DNA of 64,000 nt from RGIG3528 sp963649295 (GTDB lineage Bacteria > Bacillota > Clostridia > Lachnospirales > Lachnospiraceae): contig CAVJHK010000001.1 of assembly GCA_963649295.1 (NCBI GenBank), positions 1-64,000 of the forward strand, read 5' to 3'. A model generated the notes under the pieces. It was given only the letters and a program-made list of their open reading frames with translations, did no database searches and had not been told where the DNA came from. Below, piece after piece: positions 16,431 through 25,459 of the stretch (within the stretch, counting starts at the first letter, position 1; the number at the start of each line of letters is the position of its first letter). The translations under genes and the position numbers were made by a program.

Positions 16431-17843
16431 ATGAAGCTAAAGGGCCAAATGCTCCTGGAACTGACGGATACGGCCACCGGAGAGGTGGAGACCATCCAGG
16501 AGACAAATATGGTGACAAATGCGGTGAATAACATTTTGGGAATGAATCCTATGGGTGTGTGGATGAAGGGGGCAGGGGAGTATGATGACATGCTCCTCTG
16601 GAATGATAATTTGCTGCCGATTTGTCCCAACATGATTGGCGGGATATTGTTATTTTCCAAGGCATTGACGGAGGATGCCGACAACATTTACCCATCTTCG
16701 GAGAATCTGCCGGTGGCCTATGCCAGCAATGACGTGAATTCTACTACCAATGTGAAGCGCGGCAGCATGAACCTGACGGAGAGCAAGGCGTTGGACAACG
16801 GCTATAAATTTGTCTGGGAGTTTACGCCGAGTCAGGGCAACGGCACCATTGCAGCGGTGGGACTAACCTCCAAGCAGGGCGGTGCTAATGCCTATGGAAG
16901 TGATGCGGCGTCGGATACACCATTTTTGTATGTGCGATCGGTGGATCTAAGGGATTTGTCCCAGGAGCAGCAGATGATTTTCTATGAGGCGGTGGAGCTT
17001 GATTTTGAAAAGGACTTGCTCTATTCCTTCAGTTATGCCAGCAATACAGTGACGATTCGAAAGTTTAAGTATCCGGTCTTTAGCCTTGGACTCAATGACA
17101 GGCTGAATGATACGACACCGGTGCTGCTGGAGACGAAGGTATTGACCTGCTCGACCTTCCGATTCTATGGAAGCTATACGCCGTATGGGCATTTCTTTGA
17201 TGGTAAGGATGGATACTGGTATGGCTTTGCCAATCAGCAGAATTCCTCCGGTAATGCGACAGTGCTGTGGATCAAGATTAGCAAGGAGGATTATTCCTTT
17301 ACCGAGGGCAAGTGGTCATTGACTAATGCAAAGCTTCAGTACATCGGCAGTGTGAAGTATGACAGCTATCCCTGCATTATAAACAGGGCTGTGGTTCGAA
17401 ATGGCTATCTGTATGTGGTGGCCTATGATAAGACCGGTATTTACAAGATTAATGTGAATAACTCGTCGGATGTGACGCTGATTGAGTTTGGTTTTACTTC
17501 AGCCTTTAAGCCTCTGGGGGGAAGCGGCAGCAGTGAATCCTATCTGCAGGTGGTGGGAGATCTCATCATTGGATGGGATTTCCAGATTGATGTAAATGAT
17601 AAGGTGATTCAGACAGCGGGCACGGAGCGATGCACTAATATCGCAACGCCTCTGTTTGAGTATAAGGGCTTTATGGTTGGCTGGTGCTCAGCCTATGGCA
17701 GCGAGTATAGGAGAATGTATCTGAGGAGTCCATATCTGGCTACCATCAACAACCTAAGTCAGGCTGTTGTGAAGAATGCGGATAAGACCATGAAGATTAC
17801 TTACACGCTGACGGAGGTGGACGAGACGACAGCTGGTGAGTAA
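16431..17843 (+). CDS. Tail fibre / receptor-binding protein candidate
   Basis: 470 residues. A short N-terminal anchor (MKLKGQMLLELTDTATGEVETIQETNMVTNAVNNIL) is followed by a long, glycine-, serine- and tyrosine-rich beta region with repeated blade-like strands (YWYGFANQQNSSGNATVLWIKISKEDYSF; NGYLYVVAYDKTGIYKINVNNSSDV), suggestive of a beta-propeller or beta-prism head. Position between the tail-tip hub and the lysis genes supports a receptor-binding role. No carbohydrate-degrading motif was seen. Function is inferred from order and composition. Confidence 0.6.
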   Translation: MKLKGQMLLELTDTATGEVETIQETNMVTNAVNNILGMNPMGVWMKGAGEYDDMLLWNDNLLPICPNMIGGILLFSKALTEDADNIYPSSENLPVAYASNDVNSTTNVKRGSMNLTESKALDNGYKFVWEFTPSQGNGTIAAVGLTSKQGGANAYGSDAASDTPFLYVRSVDLRDLSQEQQMIFYEAVELDFEKDLLYSFSYASNTVTIRKFKYPVFSLGLNDRLNDTTPVLLETKVLTCSTFRFYGSYTPYGHFFDGKDGYWYGFANQQNSSGNATVLWIKISKEDYSFTEGKWSLTNAKLQYIGSVKYDSYPCIINRAVVRNGYLYVVAYDKTGIYKINVNNSSDVTLIEFGFTSAFKPLGGSGSSESYLQVVGDLIIGWDFQIDVNDKVIQTAGTERCTNIATPLFEYKGFMVGWCSAYGSEYRRMYLRSPYLATINNLSQAVVKNADKTMKITYTLTEVDETTAGE

Positions 17844-17990
17844 GGCTGTGGAAAAAGGAATATGGCAAGGGTAACTGAGGGATGGCTGCGGCTGTCCCTT
17901 TTAGTTTGCATGAAATGAGCCGAAGCTTGGGGTGCTAGAGAGGCTTTGGCTAGGTTTATGCGAAGGCGAAGGAAATGGAGGGTTTTGCTA

Positions 17991-18407
17991 ATGAAAGAAT
18001 TTTGGAACTTGATTCAGGCTATGTTTGCAGCTGTGGGAGGCTGGCTTGGGTATTTCCTGGGAGGCTGTGATGGGCTTCTTATGGCGCTGGTGCTTTTCGT
18101 GGTTGTGGATTACATCACGGGAGTCATGTGTGCGGTGGCAGATCATACACTGTCCAGTGCTGTGGGCTTTAAGGGAATCTGCAGGAAGGTGCTGATTTTT
18201 ATGCTGGTTGGCATTGCTAATGTCATGGATGTGGAGATTCTAAAGAGCGGCTGTGTGCTGAGAACGGCAGTGATTTTTTTCTATCTCAGCAATGAGGGCA
18301 TCAGCATGATGGAGAACGCAGCGCATCTGGGATTGCCGGTGCCGGAGAAACTGAAGGTGGTGCTGGAGCAGCTGCATGAGAGAGATGATAAGGAGAGTGA
18401 TGAATAA
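17991..18407 (+). CDS. Phage holin (toxin secretion / phage lysis holin family)
   Basis: 138 residues with three to four hydrophobic segments: LIQAMFAAVGGWLGYFLGG, LLMALVLFVVVDYITGVMCAV, VLIFMLVGIANVMDV and LRTAVIFFYLSNEGISMMEN. The DYITGVMCA motif and the SNEGISMMENAAHLGLPVP tail mark the Cp-1/phage_holin_4 family. It makes membrane lesions at the end of the lytic cycle that release the endolysin. ATG 17991 follows GGAGGG by 8 bases; a longer frame from TTG 17946 starts before that site. Its stop overlaps the endolysin start (TAATG). Confidence 0.9.
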   Translation: MKEFWNLIQAMFAAVGGWLGYFLGGCDGLLMALVLFVVVDYITGVMCAVADHTLSSAVGFKGICRKVLIFMLVGIANVMDVEILKSGCVLRTAVIFFYLSNEGISMMENAAHLGLPVPEKLKVVLEQLHERDDKESDE

Positions 18408-19219
18408 TGGCAGGAAAAGCAAGTGCATTGGTGGCTCAGGCGAAGGCCTGGATCGGATGCAAGGAATCCGATGGAAGCCATCGGAAGATTATTGATGTTT
18501 ACAATGAACATAAACCATTGGCAAGAGGCTATAAGGTGAAGTACACGGATTCCTGGTGCGCAACATTTGTGTCGGCCTGCGCCATTAAGACGGGCATGAC
18601 TGACATTATCCCGACAGAGTGCGGCTGCGGCCAGATGGTGCAGCTGTTTCAAAAGCTGGGGGAATGGGATGAAAATGATGGCAGAGTGCCGAAGGCTGGG
18701 GATGTAATTTTTTATGATTGGAATGACAGTGGCTCTGGGGATAACAATGGATGGCCTGATCATGTGGGCATCGTGGAGAAGGTCAGCGGTAAGAGCATTA
18801 CCGTGATTGAAGGCAATTATCAGGACGCGGTGAAGAGGCGAGTGCTTAAGGTTAATGGAAAGTATATCAGGGGATATGGAGTGCCGAGGTATGAGGAAGA
18901 AAGCAGCACTGGCACTGGCACAATGGCAACGGCTGGTGGAAGTGGAACTGGCTCTGGGGTATTGGCAGATGCCTCGGGAAATGGAGCGCTGAGCAAGACA
19001 CCGAAATGGACCGGAAGAGTGACAGCTTCAGTGCTTAATGTTCGCTCATGGGCGGGAACAGAGCATGTAAATATTAAGTCCTGGCCGAGGCTTGCCAAAG
19101 GGAATCTAGTGGATGTGTGCGACTGCATCCTGGCTAAGGATGGCAGCAAATGGTATTACGTGAAAATTGACGGACGGGTGTACGGATTTGTGCATTCGAG
19201 GTATGTGGAAGAAGTGTAA
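18407..19219 (+). CDS. Endolysin: CHAP amidase/peptidase with C-terminal SH3
   Basis: 270 residues. An N-terminal CHAP-like (NlpC/P60-type) domain has catalytic Cys51 in DSWCATFVSACA, His119 in DHVGIVEKV, and EGNY near 135-138. A Gly/Ser/Thr-rich linker covers residues 166-195, and an SH3 cell-wall-binding domain runs from about 204 to 270 (VTASVLNVRSWAG...VYGFVHSRYVEEV). It has no signal peptide, consistent with release through the holin. It cleaves peptidoglycan cross-bridges or stem peptides to lyse the host. Last gene of the late operon before the terminator. Confidence 0.92.
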   Translation: MAGKASALVAQAKAWIGCKESDGSHRKIIDVYNEHKPLARGYKVKYTDSWCATFVSACAIKTGMTDIIPTECGCGQMVQLFQKLGEWDENDGRVPKAGDVIFYDWNDSGSGDNNGWPDHVGIVEKVSGKSITVIEGNYQDAVKRRVLKVNGKYIRGYGVPRYEEESSTGTGTMATAGGSGTGSGVLADASGNGALSKTPKWTGRVTASVLNVRSWAGTEHVNIKSWPRLAKGNLVDVCDCILAKDGSKWYYVKIDGRVYGFVHSRYVEEV

Positions 19220-19237
19220 GGGAATAGAGATGAGAGA

Positions 19238-19284
19238 GGCCTGCTGGCATTGGGAGAGATCCTGGTGCTGGCGGGCCTTTTTTT
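19238..19284 (+). terminator. Terminator of the phage late operon
   Basis: A GC-rich stem beginning GGCCTGCTGGC and closing GCTGGCGGGCC is followed by seven T residues (19278-19284), 19 bp downstream of the endolysin stop. Confidence 0.75.
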
Positions 19285-19378
19285 GGTTTATGAAATTTTA
19301 TGATTGAGGTTAAAATTTTGTTCTTTTTCTTTGCCTGTGACCTGAGAAGAGATTTTCTCAGGAAGGATGGCAAAGAGT

Positions 19379-19618
19379 ATGACAGCAGACGAAATGAAGA
19401 ATGTGGATATCAGAACTGTCGACAGAGATGCGCTTGTGGATATTCACGATGTAAAGATTGACAGGACACTTCCAAAGAAAGAGCGGATCAGAAGTTTTGT
19501 AGAGCAGATTAAAAATCCATATTGCTTTAAATGCGGGGAAGTGGTTGTGAAAATGTCTTTTTCTGATACGGAGGCGACTTTGGAAGATAGAATGGAGCAT
19601 TACCTTCGAAGCCTTTGA
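19379..19618 (+). CDS. DUF6870-like small protein
   Basis: 79 residues, MTADEMKNVDIRTVDRDALVDIHDVKID..., with IKNPYCFKCGEVVVKMSFSDTEATLEDRMEHYL at the end. This matches the small DUF6870 proteins found next to serine recombinases in Clostridia mobile elements. CFKCG is a single CxxC and could join a metal site in a dimer. ATG 19379 is 12 bases from GGAAGG; ATG 19367 is an in-frame alternative but sits directly on that ribosome site. Function unknown; possibly a directionality or regulatory partner of the recombinases (inference). Confidence 0.6.
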   Translation: MTADEMKNVDIRTVDRDALVDIHDVKIDRTLPKKERIRSFVEQIKNPYCFKCGEVVVKMSFSDTEATLEDRMEHYLRSL

Positions 19619-19755
19619 TGCCATATTTCAGATGTCATGGAAGCTGATAGAAGGCTGTGTTAAGATAAACTTGGTCAAAAAAATAGGTGCTTTGCATCTG
19701 AAAAGGCATAGCTTTTCGGTTCTTGGCTGAGTAAATCAGAAAGGACGAAAAAGCT

Positions 19756-21372
19756 GTGAAAAATAAAAATTTCAACGCATGTATTTATACAAGACTGTCG
19801 CGTGATGATGGTGACAAACTTGAGAGCGACAGTATCATAAACCAGAGAGCCCTTATTAAGGACTTTCTTTCTAAGCATCCGGAGATACAGGTGGTTTCAG
19901 AGAAAACTGATGATGGATACTCCGGTGTCAATTTTGACAGACCCGCATTCCAGGAGATGATGGATGAAATTCGTTCTGGGAAGGTAAACTGTGTGGTTGT
20001 CAAAGACCTTTCCCGTTTTGGAAGAAATTATATTGAAGCCGGCAATTATATTGAGAGAGTATTTCCTTTTATGGGAGTGCGCTTTATTGCCATTAATGAC
20101 AGCTATGACAGCATAGACAGGAATCAATCGGATTCCTTGATTATTCCTTTTAAGAATCTTATCAACGATGCCTACTGCAAGGATATTTCCGTAAAAATCA
20201 GATCTCAGCTTGAAATCAAGAGAAAAAAGGGACAGTTTATCGGAGCCTTTGCTGTGTATGGCTATCTGAAGGATGACGAGGACCACAACAGGCTTGTCAT
20301 TGATACCTATGCTTCAGAAGTGGTGAGAGCCATTTATAAGTGGAAACTGGAAGGTATGAGCCAGGGACGTATTGCAGACAAGCTGAATCTGCAAGGGGTT
20401 CTGTGTCCGATGGAGTACAAGCTTTCCCTTGGTATGAAGGTGCAGACCAATTTCAGAGTCCATAAAAAAGCTATGTGGTCACCGGTTTCTGTTACAAGGA
20501 TTCTGACGAATGAAATTTACACAGGAGTTCTAATCCAGGGAAAAAGCGGCACACCGAATTACAAGGTGAAGAAGGTTATGCCAAAGGATGAGGAGGAATG
20601 GATTCGTGTCGAGGATTCGCATCCGTCAATTATCTGCAGGGAGGATTTTGAAAATGTGCAGATGATTATGCAGAAGGACATCCGCATTGCGCCGGAAGAG
20701 GAAGCGGTATATCCATTTTCGGGGTATTTGAAATGCGCTGATTGCGGTCAGAACATGGTGCGCAAGCATTACAAATCCGGCGATAGTGAATATACCTATT
20801 TCATCTGCTCTACACGCAAGGCGAAAAAAGGATGCAGTACACATACCATCAGAGAAGATGCATTGATGGATGCGGTCCTTGCAGGAATCAGGCAACAGGT
20901 GAAGCATGTGCTGGAACTAGAGCAAATCATTGATACGTTAGATTCACTGCCGGAGAGCCAGCAGAATGTTTTTAATTATGATGCTCAGATTGTACGGCTC
21001 AAGGAAGACATTGAAAGGAATAAATCCTTTAAGCTGAAGCTTTATGAAAATCTTCAAGAAGGCATGATTGGACAGGATGAGTATTTTCTTTTTAAGAAAA
21101 GCTATGCAGCGAAAATTGAGGAAGCGGAAGCGGCAATTATTGCCATAGAAACCGAGCGAGAGCAGATGGTTGGCAGAAATCGTGAACGTATGGCTTGGAT
21201 TGATGTCTATAAGAAATACCAGAATGTCACGGAAGTTACGAGAAGGCTTGTGGTGGAACTGATTGAGCAGATAAGAGTTTATGAGGACAGCCGTATTGAA
21301 ATTAAATGGCGCTATCAGGATGAGTATGGGAAAATCATGGATTCTCTTGTGAAATCTGAGATAGCAGTGTAG
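19756..21372 (+). CDS. Large serine recombinase 1
   Basis: 538 residues. The resolvase/invertase catalytic domain (about 1-150) has nucleophile Ser15 in IYTRLSRDDG and VVKDLSRFGRNYIEAGNYIE near 85-105. The recombinase domain follows (GAFAVYGYLKD...VTRILTNEIYTGVLIQGK), then a zinc ribbon near residues 325-360 (CADCG...C...GC) and a C-terminal coiled coil. GTG 19756 follows AAAGGACGAAAAAGCT. It is the first of three tandem large serine recombinases that probably carry out integration and excision of the element. Which of them acts on which site cannot be told from sequence. Confidence 0.9.
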   Translation: MKNKNFNACIYTRLSRDDGDKLESDSIINQRALIKDFLSKHPEIQVVSEKTDDGYSGVNFDRPAFQEMMDEIRSGKVNCVVVKDLSRFGRNYIEAGNYIERVFPFMGVRFIAINDSYDSIDRNQSDSLIIPFKNLINDAYCKDISVKIRSQLEIKRKKGQFIGAFAVYGYLKDDEDHNRLVIDTYASEVVRAIYKWKLEGMSQGRIADKLNLQGVLCPMEYKLSLGMKVQTNFRVHKKAMWSPVSVTRILTNEIYTGVLIQGKSGTPNYKVKKVMPKDEEEWIRVEDSHPSIICREDFENVQMIMQKDIRIAPEEEAVYPFSGYLKCADCGQNMVRKHYKSGDSEYTYFICSTRKAKKGCSTHTIREDALMDAVLAGIRQQVKHVLELEQIIDTLDSLPESQQNVFNYDAQIVRLKEDIERNKSFKLKLYENLQEGMIGQDEYFLFKKSYAAKIEEAEAAIIAIETEREQMVGRNRERMAWIDVYKKYQNVTEVTRRLVVELIEQIRVYEDSRIEIKWRYQDEYGKIMDSLVKSEIAV

Positions 21373-21382
21373 GAGATGCGGT

Positions 21383-23086
21383 ATGGCAAGAAAAAGCAGA
21401 AAAAATACGGGCGTTCTTACTGAAACGCCTGTGCAAGAGAGCAGCTTCTTTTCCACAGCCATCTATGCCCGCTTGTCCATTGAAAACAGCGGCAAGGACG
21501 ATGACGGCGATTCTATTGCTAACCAAATCAGTTTCTGTAGGGCATACCTGGAAGAACATAAAGATCTGAAGCTGTATGGAATCTATGAGGACAACGGCGA
21601 GAAGGGTACAAATTTTGACCGGCCAGAGTTTCAGAGAATGATGGATGACATAAGGGGCGGTAAAGTGAAATGTGTCCTTGTTAAGGATTTGAGCCGCTTC
21701 GGAAGAGATTATATTGAGGCAGGGGAACTTTTGGAGAAGATATTTCCCTTTATGGGTATCCGCTTTATTTCCATTACGGACGGTTATGATAGTCTGACTT
21801 CTGACGATGCGGAAGGTGCTCTGATGATCCCTCTAAAAAACATGATCAATGACGTCTATGCAAAGGATATTTCACGGAAGATTATTACATCCTTTAGGGC
21901 CAGGCAGGAGAAGGGAGAATTTCTGCCGGCATTTGCTCCATACGGATATGTGAAGTCAAAGACAGAGGCTTACCGGTATGAGATAGATGAGGTGACGGCT
22001 CCTTACGTGAAGATGATTTTTGAGTGGAAAGCTGAGGGTATTTCCCATAATGAAATCTGCAGAAGGCTCAATGAAATGGGAGCGGTGACACCATCCAGAC
22101 GAAAAGTTGATCTCGGCATCTGGAGAGCAGAGAAATACAAGCATACGGTGTGGTTTGGACGCACTATCATTGATATTCTGAAGAATCCTACCTACACCGG
22201 CTGCATTGTTTATGGAAGGATTCCTAAGTCCTTATATGAGGGAATCAAGATGCACCGTGCTCCGGCGGATGAGTGGAGATATGTGCCGGATGCCCATGAG
22301 CCAATTATCAGCCAGGAATTGTTCGATAAGGTCCAGCAGATGTTTGCAGACCGCGCAGAAAAATTCAAGAAGAAAATGGATGAGAATGCTAAACTGAGGG
22401 AACTGATTGCAAATCCTCTTAAAGGGAAGATTTACTGTGGCGACTGTGGTAAGAGAATGCGGTTTGTAAAGCCTACAGACAAACGGTATCCGATAGATCA
22501 GGATCATGCCATTTATGTCTGCGGAGGGTATTTGGACAGCGGATACAGCAGATGCTCTAGGCATTCTATCCGGTATCCGCCTGTGGCTGATGCAGTGATG
22601 GCAGTGGTAAAAATGCAGACAGAACTTGCCTTAAAGCATGAACAGCTAATCCGTCAGATGAGAGGTTCTGTGCAGGAGAAGAATCTGATCGATAAGTATG
22701 TAGGTCAGTTCAATTATCTGAATCAGGAACTGAAGAAAATTAATGCCAGAAGAGAAGGCCTGTTTGAAAATTTTGTCGATGGGATTCTCGATGAAAAAGA
22801 GTATCAGTTCGCAAAGGAAAAGTATGACGAAGAAGCTTCTGCTCTTGATAAAAAGCTGAAGAAAAAAAAAAAAAAAAAGAATCAGGTGGACTTCGACAAC
22901 AAGTGGCTTGCGGCAATGCACGAAGCGGAGAATACTGCTGAAATGAATGAAACTCTTACGAAGAGTCTTATCAGCAAGGTCATGATATTTGAGGATAACC
23001 GTGTTGAAGTGGAACTGAATTATGCAGAGGATAGGGACATCTTCCAGAATATCGTAGCTGAAATGGCAGGTGATGATCATGAGTAA
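21383..23086 (+). CDS. Large serine recombinase 2 (contains A17 tract)
   Basis: 567 residues. Catalytic Ser32 in IYARLSIENS, LVKDLSRFGRDYIEAGELLEKIFPF, recombinase domain (AFAPYGYVKS...IDILKNPTYTGCIVYGR), zinc ribbon (CGDCGKRMRF...CGGYLDSGYSRC) near residues 350-395 and a coiled coil near 420-510. Inside the coiled coil a run of 17 A residues (22862-22878) encodes consecutive lysines. The frame is intact as given, but one base gained or lost there would truncate the last 70 or so residues. Starts 10 bp after recombinase 1 and overlaps recombinase 3. Confidence 0.9.
   Translation: MARKSRKNTGVLTETPVQESSFFSTAIYARLSIENSGKDDDGDSIANQISFCRAYLEEHKDLKLYGIYEDNGEKGTNFDRPEFQRMMDDIRGGKVKCVLVKDLSRFGRDYIEAGELLEKIFPFMGIRFISITDGYDSLTSDDAEGALMIPLKNMINDVYAKDISRKIITSFRARQEKGEFLPAFAPYGYVKSKTEAYRYEIDEVTAPYVKMIFEWKAEGISHNEICRRLNEMGAVTPSRRKVDLGIWRAEKYKHTVWFGRTIIDILKNPTYTGCIVYGRIPKSLYEGIKMHRAPADEWRYVPDAHEPIISQELFDKVQQMFADRAEKFKKKMDENAKLRELIANPLKGKIYCGDCGKRMRFVKPTDKRYPIDQDHAIYVCGGYLDSGYSRCSRHSIRYPPVADAVMAVVKMQTELALKHEQLIRQMRGSVQEKNLIDKYVGQFNYLNQELKKINARREGLFENFVDGILDEKEYQFAKEKYDEEASALDKKLKKKKKKKNQVDFDNKWLAAMHEAENTAEMNETLTKSLISKVMIFEDNRVEVELNYAEDRDIFQNIVAEMAGDDHE
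22862..22878 (+). repeat. A17 homopolymer tract inside recombinase 2
   Basis: Seventeen consecutive A residues, encoding lysines in the coiled-coil region. Such tracts slip during replication and transcription. It may act as an on-off switch, allow mixed products by polymerase slippage, or be a sequencing hazard. Confidence 0.85.
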
Positions 23087-24698
23087 ATGGGTGATAGGGA
23101 AATATATACGTTTGTCGCAGGCTGACCGTGATCTTATGAAAAAGGAAAACAAGTCAGAGAGTGAGAGCGTGTCCCACCAGAAGGCGCTGATCCAGAATTT
23201 CATCAATGGGAATGCGGAACTGAGCGGATCGGAGCAGTATGAGTTTTTCGATGACGGTTATACCGGTACTAATTTCGAGCGACCTTCCTTTGAGCGACTG
23301 CTGGAAAAGATTAAGAAGGGTGAAATCAATTGTGTTGTGGTGAAGGACTTCTCGCGATTTGGCAGAAATTATATTGAACTGGGAGATTACCTGGAACGTA
23401 TATTTCCATTCATGGGAGTGCGTTTTATCTCTATCAACGACCATTATGACAGCACAGATTACAAAGGAACCACCGGCGGACTTGACGTGGTTATGAAAAA
23501 TATTGTTTATGATTATTACAGTAAGGATTTGTCGGTGAAGGTGAAGACAGCCAAGCGGCAGAAGATGAAACAGGGCAAATACCTTGGCGGTCATGTGCCT
23601 TACGGATATGTCAGATGTAAGGATGACGGAAACAAAATAGAACCGGATCCAGAAGCGGCAGCCATTGTCAGAGAAATTTTTGATGAAGCAATTGGAGGAA
23701 TTCGCCCCACAGAAATCGGCAGGCTGATGAATGAGCGTGGTTATGAAACACCATCTGCCTATTACCGAAGGATGAACCCAAAGACAAAAAAGTTTGCAGA
23801 TGCATCGGAATACAGATGTTGGGATATCAATTCCATCAGAAGAATCCTTCAGAACAGGGTTTATTATGGCGCCGTGGTAGGACACAAGCGAGAACAGATT
23901 AGCGCCTGCAGCAGGCATTCAGTCAAAGTGCCGGAAGAAGAACAGGTCATTGTTGAAAATATGCATCAGGGAATTGTTACAAAGGAAGAGTTTCAGGCTG
24001 CACAGAAAATATTCCGCAGAAGATACGCTACGGAAGAAAAGAAGATTGAGAAGGATTATCCTCTTTACGGAAAAGTAAAATGCGGAGTCTGTGGCAGGGC
24101 GATGGCTTACCGTGCATATGGTTACAGGGGCAGGCGGTATAAATATTTTATCTGTCCACATGCCAAGAATCAGTTGGAGAACCAGTGCTGCAAACATTAC
24201 ATCCATGAAGAGATGTTGAATGGGATTGTGTGGCAGGCTGTTAAACAGCTTCTGGCTATGGCGGATATTGCGCAGAAGAAGATTCGGGACAAGGCGGCTG
24301 AGGCGAAGAATGACAATTTCATCCTTGCCCAGAAGCTGGCTGATCTGCAGAAGGACAAGGAAAAATGTGAGTCAGACAGATTTGCAAATGTGGATCTGTT
24401 CATGGCAGGAAGCCTGGATAAAGAAATCTACTTGGACAGACGGCAGGAACTGAACCGGATGGCAGATGAAATCGAAAAGCGGATAGCTGAAATGGAGCAG
24501 AGCCTTAAAGCTGTTGAAACTGCCTCCGATGATGGCACGGCGGAAGCCCTGGGGAAGATGAAAAAGTTTTCTGGTGCAGAGCAGCTTGATCAGAAGATGG
24601 TACATGCACTGATTGACAAGGTACTGGTCACGGACCCGGAGCACGTGGAGATCCGGTGGAAGTTTAAGGATGAGGTTGTGAAGTTTATAGAGGAATGA
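23079..24698 (+). CDS. Large serine recombinase 3
   Basis: 539 residues. Catalytic Ser13 in YIRLSQADRD, DDGYTGTNFERPSFERLL, VVVKDFSRFGRNYIELGDYLERIFPFMG, recombinase domain (GGHVPYGYVRCKD...INSIRRILQNRVYYGAVVG), zinc ribbon (CGVCGRAMAYR...CPHAKN...CCKHYIH) and C-terminal coiled coil. ATG 23079 is chosen because GGCAGGTG precedes it at good spacing; GTG 23070 and ATG 23073 are in-frame alternatives. It overlaps recombinase 2 by 8 bp, so the three are one transcription unit. Serine integrases usually lie beside the attachment site, so an end of the element is expected downstream. Confidence 0.9.
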   Translation: MSKWVIGKYIRLSQADRDLMKKENKSESESVSHQKALIQNFINGNAELSGSEQYEFFDDGYTGTNFERPSFERLLEKIKKGEINCVVVKDFSRFGRNYIELGDYLERIFPFMGVRFISINDHYDSTDYKGTTGGLDVVMKNIVYDYYSKDLSVKVKTAKRQKMKQGKYLGGHVPYGYVRCKDDGNKIEPDPEAAAIVREIFDEAIGGIRPTEIGRLMNERGYETPSAYYRRMNPKTKKFADASEYRCWDINSIRRILQNRVYYGAVVGHKREQISACSRHSVKVPEEEQVIVENMHQGIVTKEEFQAAQKIFRRRYATEEKKIEKDYPLYGKVKCGVCGRAMAYRAYGYRGRRYKYFICPHAKNQLENQCCKHYIHEEMLNGIVWQAVKQLLAMADIAQKKIRDKAAEAKNDNFILAQKLADLQKDKEKCESDRFANVDLFMAGSLDKEIYLDRRQELNRMADEIEKRIAEMEQSLKAVETASDDGTAEALGKMKKFSGAEQLDQKMVHALIDKVLVTDPEHVEIRWKFKDEVVKFIEE

Positions 24699-24744
24699 TG
24701 AAAAAAGGTGTTTGCTGTGGATTTGTATCTTGGGCAAGCATCTA

Positions 24745-24998
24745 ATTTTCTTTTGTTAACTCTTCAAATGTTGTGTGGAGAATTTCAAAGAGTTTTTGAT
24801 TTTCACTGGGAAAGATTGTAACGGTGCTGAAACTCGATGAGGTTCGCACTAATCAGATTTTTACTGCCAGTATCTGGACACAGTTTAGGTTTACATCACA
24901 CTCTTCTGACCACTTATTTGAACCATTTTTTAATGGCTTGTGGTAATGATGCTTAAATTGAGCTGCAAAAAATGAGATAAAAGTGGAAAAATGCTAGA
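24745..24998 (-). pseudogene. Possible degenerate minus-strand ORF downstream of recombinases
   Basis: On the minus strand an open stretch (HFSTFISFFAAQFKHHYH..., then NKWSEECDVNLNCVQILAV) is interrupted by one TGA and continues in the same frame (LVRTSSSFSTVTIFPSEN... to a TAG at 24742-24744). Composition is protein-like, but it has no start codon and no family is recognised. It may be the remnant of an older cargo gene. The rest of the 24.7-25.0 kb gap shows nothing else convincing. Confidence 0.3.
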
Positions 24999-25029
24999 TT
25001 TTTTTCGCCTAAGCGAGTAAAATGAATAT

Positions 25030-25103
25030 AGATTTCTGAGCAATTCAACTGAAAGGTTGTGACGCAAAGCTAGAGAGTCTGTAAAATGGCAGCCATCTGC
25101 CAC
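25030..25103 (+). ncRNA. Cyclic-di-GMP-I (GEMM) riboswitch
   Basis: The sequence carries the GEMM-I hallmarks in order: GAGCAA (25038-25043); the P1b-type hairpin CAACT-GAAA-GGTTG (25046-25059) with its GAAA tetraloop; the invariant GACGCAAAGC (25061-25070); the AGTCTGTAA joining segment; and the second hairpin with CAGCCA (TGGCAG-CCAT-CTGCCA, about 25087-25102). An intrinsic terminator starts 7 bases later. This aptamer class binds c-di-GMP and controls transcription or translation of the gene behind it, here the accessory operon from 25158. Identification is by motif; folding was not computed. Confidence 0.8.
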
Positions 25104-25109
25104 GTTGAT

Positions 25110-25137
25110 GCATTGCCAGAAATGGCAATGCTTTTTT
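25110..25137 (+). terminator. Riboswitch expression-platform terminator
   Basis: GCATTGCC (25110-25117) and GGCAATGC (25124-25131) form a perfect 8-bp stem followed by TTTTTT (25132-25137). It stands between the c-di-GMP aptamer and the HTH gene, so ligand binding presumably decides termination versus read-through. Confidence 0.85.
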
Positions 25138-25157
25138 GAAAGGTAAGTATAAAAAGC

Positions 25158-25373
25158 GTGATAGAAGGATATACAACTGTAAAAGAAATCGCAGAACGGT
25201 GGGATTTAAAGCCAAGAACAGTACAAATAATGTGCGCTGAAGGCCGCATAGAGGGTGCGGTAAAGTTTGGACGAGATTGGGCTATTCCTAAGGATGCAGC
25301 TCGTCCTGGAGATGGCAGAGTTACTTCTGGAGAATACAAGGATTATAGAAAAAATAAGAAAAATAGTTTGTAA
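25158..25373 (+). CDS. Small helix-turn-helix DNA-binding protein (excisionase-like)
   Basis: 71 residues, one HTH_17/MerR-like domain: IEGYTTVKEIAERWDLKPRTVQIMCAEGRIEGAVKFGRDWAIPKDA. It is the same fold as the N-terminal domain of the ORF at 44525. Proteins of this size act as excisionases or local regulators in mobile elements. The start codon at 25158 is GTG, 20 bp after the riboswitch terminator, with AAAGG upstream. As first gene behind the riboswitch it is the direct target of c-di-GMP control, and it may in turn regulate the island (inference). Confidence 0.75.
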   Translation: MIEGYTTVKEIAERWDLKPRTVQIMCAEGRIEGAVKFGRDWAIPKDAARPGDGRVTSGEYKDYRKNKKNSL

Positions 25374-25459
25374 GAATTCTTTTTTGGGGGTATAAGCAGT
25401 TACCGAGATGTCTATAAGGACATCTTAAACATATAAACAAGGAAAAGGAGACAATGATT

